IMG/VR virus record: IMGVR_UViG_3300028410_000010
Location: 1 to 64,000 of that record
Length of the DNA: 64,000 nucleotides
Source: a virus
Reading direction: 5' to 3' (one strand)
The translations under genes and the position numbers were made by a program. Shown here one piece after another: positions 59,702 through 64,000 of the stretch. The notes beneath the pieces are model-generated. The model did no database searches and was not told the origin of the DNA. It was given only the letters and a program-made list of their open reading frames with translations. The stretch's first letter is position 1, and the number at the start of each line of letters is the position of its first letter.

Positions 59702-60111
59702 TTACATTGTTAGCGATTAAAAGTACTATCTATAAAACATTTGTCTGGATGAAGCAGTACAGCGAATTTGTTTTAGGCGCAGTTATTCTAGCCTTAGTAA
59801 TACTCTTAATGGGAAAGAAAAGAGCACCTGATTTTTCAAAGTGGATTAGCGAACTAAGAGATAAACATGAAAAAGAGCTTCTTGCAATTAAAGTATCAGA
59901 AGAAACAGAGCAAAGAGAAATTAGAGAAGTTGAACTTAGAACCACTAAAGCACTCAAAGAAGTCGAAGAAAAGTACAAAAAAGAAAAGCGTACACTAGAC
60001 AGGGCAGCAAAAAAAGAAATTACAAAAGCAATAAAAGAAAACAACAATAATCCAAATTACATTACAAGAAGAATAGCTGAGCTTACGGGAGTAACTGTTG
60101 TCATTGACTAA
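59698..60111 (+). CDS. Membrane-anchored coiled-coil protein, inner-membrane spanin-like
   Basis: 137 residues. One N-terminal transmembrane helix (FVLGAVILALVILLMG, about 22-37) followed by a long charged coiled coil to the C-terminus (KHEKELLAIKVSEETEQREI, KEVEEKYKKEKRTLDRAAKK). This is the architecture of an i-spanin. ATGA overlap with the holin-like gene and 14-base overlap with the next gene. Confidence 0.5.
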   Translation: MITLLAIKSTIYKTFVWMKQYSEFVLGAVILALVILLMGKKRAPDFSKWISELRDKHEKELLAIKVSEETEQREIREVELRTTKALKEVEEKYKKEKRTLDRAAKKEITKAIKENNNNPNYITRRIAELTGVTVVID

Positions 60112-60541
60112 ACTCTTACTCTTAGCTGTAGCATTACTTTTGCCATTTAATGCTTTTGGTGCTGAAGTTATAACTACCGTTGAGGAGGGTGAAATAGTAC
60201 CCTTCACGGGCACTCTACTTAGCACCGAAGCCGCAGCAAAAATTATGACCCAACTAGATTTTTCTGAAGAAGCCTGTAAACTTGAGATGACAAGAGCAGT
60301 AGAATCTATCAAGATAGTAAAAGACGGAGAGATAGATTCGCTAAAAATTAAGCTCGATACTGCTGAAACACTGTGTCAGCAGAGAATTGAAATCAGAGAT
60401 GAACAGATCGATTTCTTGTCAAAGGAACTGATGTCTCAAAAGAAGCCAAATACAGCACTTTGGTTTGCTGGCGGAACAATAGCAGGCATCGGTCTAACAG
60501 TACTTTCAGGATGGGCAATCGGCCAGGCAGCTAGTCAGTGA
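60098..60541 (+). CDS. Secreted/membrane coiled-coil protein, possible spanin partner
   Basis: 147 residues from TTG 60098. Signal peptide LTKLLLLAVALLLPFNAFGA, with cleavage likely after AFGA; no lipobox Cys, so not a lipoprotein. Then VPFTGTLLSTEAAAKI, a coiled coil (VKDGEIDSLKIKLDTAETLC) and a C-terminal transmembrane helix (ALWFAGGTIAGIGLTVLSGW). It could connect the periplasm to a membrane and work with the two preceding genes in lysis. Confidence 0.5.
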   Translation: MSLTKLLLLAVALLLPFNAFGAEVITTVEEGEIVPFTGTLLSTEAAAKIMTQLDFSEEACKLEMTRAVESIKIVKDGEIDSLKIKLDTAETLCQQRIEIRDEQIDFLSKELMSQKKPNTALWFAGGTIAGIGLTVLSGWAIGQAASQ

Positions 60542-60611
60542 ATAGTTAAATTGCTATTTGAAGTTCTTCTCGATATGTATGGATAGCAACAAGACAAGTT
60601 GAGGTTTTAAT

Positions 60612-61829
60612 ATGGCTGTAACAGTTAGCAAAGATGCAATAGTAGATTTGCTCATAGAGACAATTACAAGTGCCGATTCGAAAGAAAAGCCGGCGCCTGC
60701 TGTTGTTTCTGAGCCGAAAGCATCAAAGCCACCTGTCGAAGCGTCAGAAACAATGCAACCCGAAGGTATATTTGAGTTGCCTCCTGTGGAAGACACAGAA
60801 TATGAGCCTCACAATGTTGCTGCATTGTCAAGGGCAGCATTTGCACTTGCCAAGTTAGTTCCACCAAAGCAAGTTGAAAAGTTTTTTAGAAAACTTAAAG
60901 ATCTATCACAGGACGCAGTCGCCTGGCAAAAAGAAGAGGATATGAACATGAATGTTTACGAGCAGCGTTTGCGCGCGAAAATTAGGCACCTAATCAAAGA
61001 AGCGAACGGTGATTCTTTCGCTGGCATGCTAGATGACTTTGAAGAGGATGAACCAAGACTCAAGCCCGGAGAAGAAGGTCCATATTCAGAAGAAGAGGCT
61101 GGACAGAAGAGTGCATCAGATGCGCTTCGTGCTAAGTCTAATGCGGCAGTTCCAAAGTCCTGGTCAGATATTAAGCTTAAAAAGAAGCGCAAGCAGTTTG
61201 ATTGGCTTGACGATGACACATACGAAGAGTGGGAGAAGCCAGGATACAAGGCAGAGCCGATCGGTGATCCAGGTGATTATGGAAACCCACTTACACTTGA
61301 TGCAATCGCAGGCGAAGTTGAAGGTCTAAATACACCATCAGCTGTTAGACAATTCCTAGAAGATCCACGTAAGCTTAACTTAATGGACAAGGTTATGTTC
61401 CTTGTAAACATGCCAGAAAAGCAACGTGAAAAAATCATGATTAGTACAGCCGCAGATTTTATTACTAAGCTAGAAGACGGTAAGCTTAAAACGCCGCTTA
61501 ATCACAACGACCCAGTCATCAGGACAGTCATTGATCACTATGTCGGAGAACTTGAAGCAGAGGGCATTATCGAACCAGAAGATGCTACTACACTCAAGAA
61601 CAGAACAGAGTACGTTGCCGAACTGGATTCCTTTAAGTCATATGCAGGAAGCTATTTTGACAACAATTTCGATGAGCTCATGAAGTACGAGCCCTTCAGG
61701 CTTGCATTGAAGAAGGTCTGGTCGAAGATGATGAGAAGCAATCCAGAACTTCAGGACTACGTTGCAAAGAGAAAAGAGAAAGACCTCGAGCGCGTAAGAA
61801 AGAAGAAGGCAGCACGAAAGAGTAAGTAA
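60612..61829 (+). CDS. Unknown 405-residue protein with internal HLIKEA helix
   Basis: Unrecognised. A polar N-terminal part (PAPAVVSEPKASKPPVEASE) leads to a helical block LSRAAFALAKLVPPKQVEKF, then YEQRLRAKIRHLIKEANGDS near residue 116, the shared helix in internal position with the form I-K-E/A. An acidic linker and basic KSWSDIKLKKKRKQFDW follow. The C-terminal 170 residues are helical (NLMDKVMFLVNMPEKQREKI) and end in a basic tail (RVRKKKAARKSK). A virion or scaffold-type protein is possible. Confidence 0.55.
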   Translation: MAVTVSKDAIVDLLIETITSADSKEKPAPAVVSEPKASKPPVEASETMQPEGIFELPPVEDTEYEPHNVAALSRAAFALAKLVPPKQVEKFFRKLKDLSQDAVAWQKEEDMNMNVYEQRLRAKIRHLIKEANGDSFAGMLDDFEEDEPRLKPGEEGPYSEEEAGQKSASDALRAKSNAAVPKSWSDIKLKKKRKQFDWLDDDTYEEWEKPGYKAEPIGDPGDYGNPLTLDAIAGEVEGLNTPSAVRQFLEDPRKLNLMDKVMFLVNMPEKQREKIMISTAADFITKLEDGKLKTPLNHNDPVIRTVIDHYVGELEAEGIIEPEDATTLKNRTEYVAELDSFKSYAGSYFDNNFDELMKYEPFRLALKKVWSKMMRSNPELQDYVAKRKEKDLERVRKKKAARKSK

Positions 61830-61846
61830 AAACGAAGGCAGGAAAA

Positions 61847-62266
61847 GTGAAATTGTCAGAAGCGGTCAACATAAAACCTGACGAGCGCGAGCACCTAAAT
61901 CTGCCTTCGTTTTCGTACATCGACTCTATTTTACCTAAAGCACAAAGTTCGGCTCATACAGACGATCTTCCTATTAGTGTAAATGAAGAGAAATGGTCTG
62001 TCAAAGACACGGGTGACTCTAAAAGGTTATCCCGTGTCTTTGACTTTCAAGATTCAAGAATGAAAGCCGCATTCTTCCTTGAAATAATTGACTACGAAGA
62101 CAACATTCACCATAATGCAAAAATTACTATGTTTGAAAGTAGAGTCAAAGTAGAAGTTTGGACGAGAGACATCGATGACATTACAGAGATCGATCTCGAC
62201 TATGCAGAAGAAGTTGATTCTATATTTGAAGATGTAGTCTATCACTTTGAGAGGACAAATGACTGA
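61847..62266 (+). CDS. Pterin-4a-carbinolamine dehydratase-like fold protein
   Basis: 139 residues. From residue 50: KWSVKDTGDSKRLSRVFDFQ, AFFLEIIDYEDNIHHNAKIT and VKVEVWTRDIDDITEIDLDY. This follows the PCD/DCoH pattern (W, L-x-R-x-F-x-F, HH followed by a strand, V-x-V-x-x-T-x-D, DxD). The two adjacent His are kept, but the usual HHP motif reads HHN. It may be an active dehydratase or reuse the fold. Overlaps the next gene. Confidence 0.55.
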   Translation: MKLSEAVNIKPDEREHLNLPSFSYIDSILPKAQSSAHTDDLPISVNEEKWSVKDTGDSKRLSRVFDFQDSRMKAAFFLEIIDYEDNIHHNAKITMFESRVKVEVWTRDIDDITEIDLDYAEEVDSIFEDVVYHFERTND

Positions 62267-62636
62267 TATTTTGATGTCCGATTCGATTAAGAATATCGTT
62301 GATCCTTCGCAGTTTGAGCCAAAGAAAAAGAAGAAGGCTTTAGAAACTACCGCAGATTCACCCGACATGCTTGTGAATATGAAGACTGGACAGTTCATAG
62401 GTCAGCCGGAGGCTATGATGTGGGATCGTTCAGGTAGAATCGTACAAGTAGCTTTAAGTGTATTACAGGAAGATGTCCAGAAGGTACTAGAAGGGAATGT
62501 AGTTGTTTCTATGGGATTTCGCCCAAATAAAGACGCAAAAACCTTCTGGCTTACTTCAGAGATATTTAAGGGAATCTCACATAGCATTGAGTTTAAGAAG
62601 GGCAGTTGTTTAATGACTGTCAACGTTCACTACTAG
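62259..62636 (+). CDS. Unknown conserved-looking protein
   Basis: 125 residues from ATG 62259 (GAGAGGACAA upstream). Polar, lysine-rich start (FEPKKKKKALETT), then DMLVNMKTGQFIGQPEAMMW, IVQVALSVLQEDVQKVL and a C-terminal beta part (WLTSEIFKGISHSIEFKKGS). No family recognised. Confidence 0.5.
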   Translation: MTDILMSDSIKNIVDPSQFEPKKKKKALETTADSPDMLVNMKTGQFIGQPEAMMWDRSGRIVQVALSVLQEDVQKVLEGNVVVSMGFRPNKDAKTFWLTSEIFKGISHSIEFKKGSCLMTVNVHY

Positions 62637-62673
62637 CAAGATACGTACTACTATACACTTAGGAGTTTCAACC

Positions 62674-62841
62674 ATGTCTAACGGATTTGATAAGTTCATG
62701 GATGACATTTGTAAACGTGAAGACGTTTCAAAGAAGAGAGTCAAAACATTGTCCGAGGAGCAGGAAGAGAGCCCTCAGAGAAAATACAATCGTCTTTACA
62801 GAGAGCGCCCGCAGAACAAAACTGTGTGGAGAAAAAAATAA
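62674..62841 (+). CDS. 55-residue basic protein
   Basis: ATG 62674 with TAGGAG 8-13 bases upstream; MSNGFDKFMDDICKREDVSK, then a charged stretch and YNRLYRERPQNKTVWRKK. Stop overlaps the next ATG (TAATG). Small basic C-terminus suits nucleic-acid or protein binding; a late-gene regulator is possible but not shown. Confidence 0.5.
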   Translation: MSNGFDKFMDDICKREDVSKKRVKTLSEEQEESPQRKYNRLYRERPQNKTVWRKK

Positions 62842-63569
62842 TGGCAAAGATTACAACGTCGTCAAATCTAAAAGAGTTCTTGAAGATTATTGTCGAAGAA
62901 AGCGTTCATAGCGCACGAAAAAAATCTACTTCTTCTGCAGAAAGCGAAAGAATGTTCCAGACAGACTTAGCTGGAAGCTTAGGTAAGCTAAAGAAGTCTG
63001 GCAAGAAAGATACGGATGTCCACGATGAAGCGGATGATGATCTACTTGGAGACGAAGAAGACGGGGATAAAAAGAAAGCACGCAAGAAAGAGAAACTTGA
63101 AGTCGAACCCGAAGAAAAAGAAAATCCCAAGAAGTCATCTAGGCCTGCAGAAGAAATTACGTTTACGATGATTAAAGATAGAGTCAACACAATCCGATCA
63201 GGTAGATCACTTAGAGATCAAGAGATCAGAGGGGAACTGAAGACGTACTTTGGTGAGCTTAGTGATGATGAGCAGTCAGCACTTTATGCATTTCTTGATG
63301 GAATTGCGCAAGTATTAACTGCTGGAATCGACGGTTCCGAGGCCGATGAGCCTTCTGATGAACCTTACAATGTTAAGATGTCGTCTGACGCTAAATCAAG
63401 AAATAGTAAGAAGTCCGATGATTCCTCGCAAAAGAAGAAAAAGAAAGTCTCCCAGTCTCCACAGAGTTCCGGAAGCTCTTCAGGTGTAGAAAACACTGCA
63501 CCTCCTATTGATGTAGGAAGAAAGCAAAGGACTGAAGCACTGCGTAGACGTCTAAAAGAACTAATGTAG
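62841..63569 (+). CDS. Acidic/basic protein with IIVEES helix and IRSGRSLRD domain
   Basis: 242 residues from ATG 62841 (TGGAGA 8-13 bases upstream). NLKEFLKIIVEESVHSARKK is a variant of the shared helix near the start. A long charged linker (acidic DEADDDLLGDEEDGDKKK, then basic) leads to a globular helical domain: ITFTMIKDRVNTIRSGRSLR, DQEIRGELKTYFGELSDDEQ and ALYAFLDGIAQVLT. The end is basic and Ser-rich. The domain recurs, in my memory, in other marine phages. Unknown function. Confidence 0.55.
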   Translation: MAKITTSSNLKEFLKIIVEESVHSARKKSTSSAESERMFQTDLAGSLGKLKKSGKKDTDVHDEADDDLLGDEEDGDKKKARKKEKLEVEPEEKENPKKSSRPAEEITFTMIKDRVNTIRSGRSLRDQEIRGELKTYFGELSDDEQSALYAFLDGIAQVLTAGIDGSEADEPSDEPYNVKMSSDAKSRNSKKSDDSSQKKKKKVSQSPQSSGSSSGVENTAPPIDVGRKQRTEALRRRLKELM

Positions 63570-63583
63570 TATTAAGCTATTTC

Positions 63584-63619
63584 TTGACAGCTTGATTTTT
63601 GAGTATACTTTTGAATACT
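63584..63619 (+). promoter_or_regulatory. Putative promoter before the last gene
   Basis: TTGACA (63584-63589) is 14 bases from TATACT (63604-63609), too short for a good pair; TTGATT (63592-63597) with a 16-base spacer and AATACT (63614-63619) is an alternative. One of these probably drives the partial gene. Confidence 0.3.
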
Positions 63620-63640
63620 TAACGCTGTAGGAATGCGCAT

Positions 63641-64000
63641 ATGAAAGACAATCTACGAGAATTTATACGTGAAGCTGTCATGAAACCTTTTATCACCTCA
63701 CGTGGTAAAAGTGTTGACTATGGCTCACAGAAGCACATTGACGACTTGCAAGGCTCTCTTGATGAACTAATTAGAATTAGAAATCGACAAGGTCGCACAT
63801 CAAAGTCAAGGTATATCTACGCACGTGCAGTAGAAGAGTTGAGAAAGAAACTTCGTGTTGCAAAGCGTTATGGACTGAAAAACAACCTTATCGAAGAAAA
63901 TCGACTTAGAAAGGCAATTAGAATGATTGCCGAGGGTGGTCTCAAGGCACCTGATCTAACAAGAGACACAGTCTTGACCCCAGAAGTAGTAGCACAGGCA
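63641..64000 (+). CDS. Partial protein with IREA helix, runs off the window
   Basis: 120 residues seen; the frame stays open at base 64000. It begins MKDNLREFIREAVMKPF, a member of the shared helix group, with a second similar element later: ENRLRKAIRMIAEGGLKAP. The two elements contain I-R-E/A and I-A-E/G, the form of T4-type prohead protease sites. The rest of the visible part is basic and helical (YARAVEELRKKLRVAKRYG). GTAGGAAT precedes the start. Confidence 0.6.
   Translation, partial: MKDNLREFIREAVMKPFITSRGKSVDYGSQKHIDDLQGSLDELIRIRNRQGRTSKSRYIYARAVEELRKKLRVAKRYGLKNNLIEENRLRKAIRMIAEGGLKAPDLTRDTVLTPEVVAQA

Noticed and set aside
1-64000. CRISPR arrays, insertion sequences, integrase or attachment sites
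   Set aside because: No regularly spaced repeats, transposase or integrase motifs seen; the only short tandem repeat is the in-frame 21-bp pair at 35234.

Overview
The window is a dense, wholly plus-strand stretch of a large contractile-tailed bacteriophage genome, not a bacterial chromosome. Every supportable gene reads left to right, genes overlap or abut (ATGA and TAATG junctions), and the set is a T4-like contractile tail, a phage replication core and many tiny genes. Base composition is moderately AT-rich by eye. The host is not identifiable; the replication and metabolic genes suit a Gram-negative, probably marine bacterium (inference).

Region 1 (1-21484) is virion morphogenesis: a C-terminal fragment of an ADP-ribosyltransferase-like protein, a neck-type protein, a gp15-like tail terminator, two tandem tail sheath paralogues, tail tube, a gp26-like baseplate/tail chaperone with an overlapping out-of-frame ORF at a T7 run, the tape measure protein, then baseplate proteins with a LysM/gp53-like gene between two ~1000-residue proteins. 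Region 2 (21516-31583) is replication and dNTP supply: a compact family A DNA polymerase, an HD phosphohydrolase, a structural-type protein, gp32-like SSB, UvsX, 5'-3' exonuclease, DnaB-like helicase and class II ribonucleotide reductase.

Region 3 (31597-41506) is nucleotide metabolism and accessory functions: thioredoxin, ClpP-like protease, M15 endolysin, ThyX, a DUF1599 protein, Fpg, two MazG-type proteins (one fused to a HAD nucleotidase), a gene broken by two frameshifts, a divergent second ThyX, a nucleoside deoxyribosyltransferase-like protein and a sugar epimerase. Region 4 (41561-49582) holds short proteins with a shared N-terminal helix, a partial duplication of the 5' end of dnaE around an apparently structured RNA segment, a DnaE polymerase, three small GDLV barrel proteins, an adenylosuccinate-synthetase-like enzyme (PurA/PurZ) and an IMPDH/GMP-reductase-like enzyme. 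Region 5 (49645-55776) has a D12-class adenine methyltransferase, more barrel proteins, a kinase fused to a thymidylate-synthase-like domain, an epimerase, thymidine kinase, a DHH phosphoesterase and dCMP deaminase. Region 6 (55818-64000) is virion- or membrane-related: many proteins with the LIREEL-type helix, a superoxide-dismutase-like protein, a membrane/coiled-coil trio that may act in lysis, and a PCD-fold protein.

Two themes stand out. First, nucleotide genes (PurA/PurZ-like, IMPDH/GMPR-like, HD phosphohydrolase beside a family A polymerase, MazG-like proteins, two ThyX, kinase-TS fusion, deoxyribosyltransferase) together suggest a non-standard DNA base or strong rerouting of purine and pyrimidine pools. 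Second, at least a dozen otherwise unrelated proteins carry a short N-terminal helix of the form basic-x-x-L(R/K)xLI(R/K)EEL, which looks like a shared address or processing tag for the virion.
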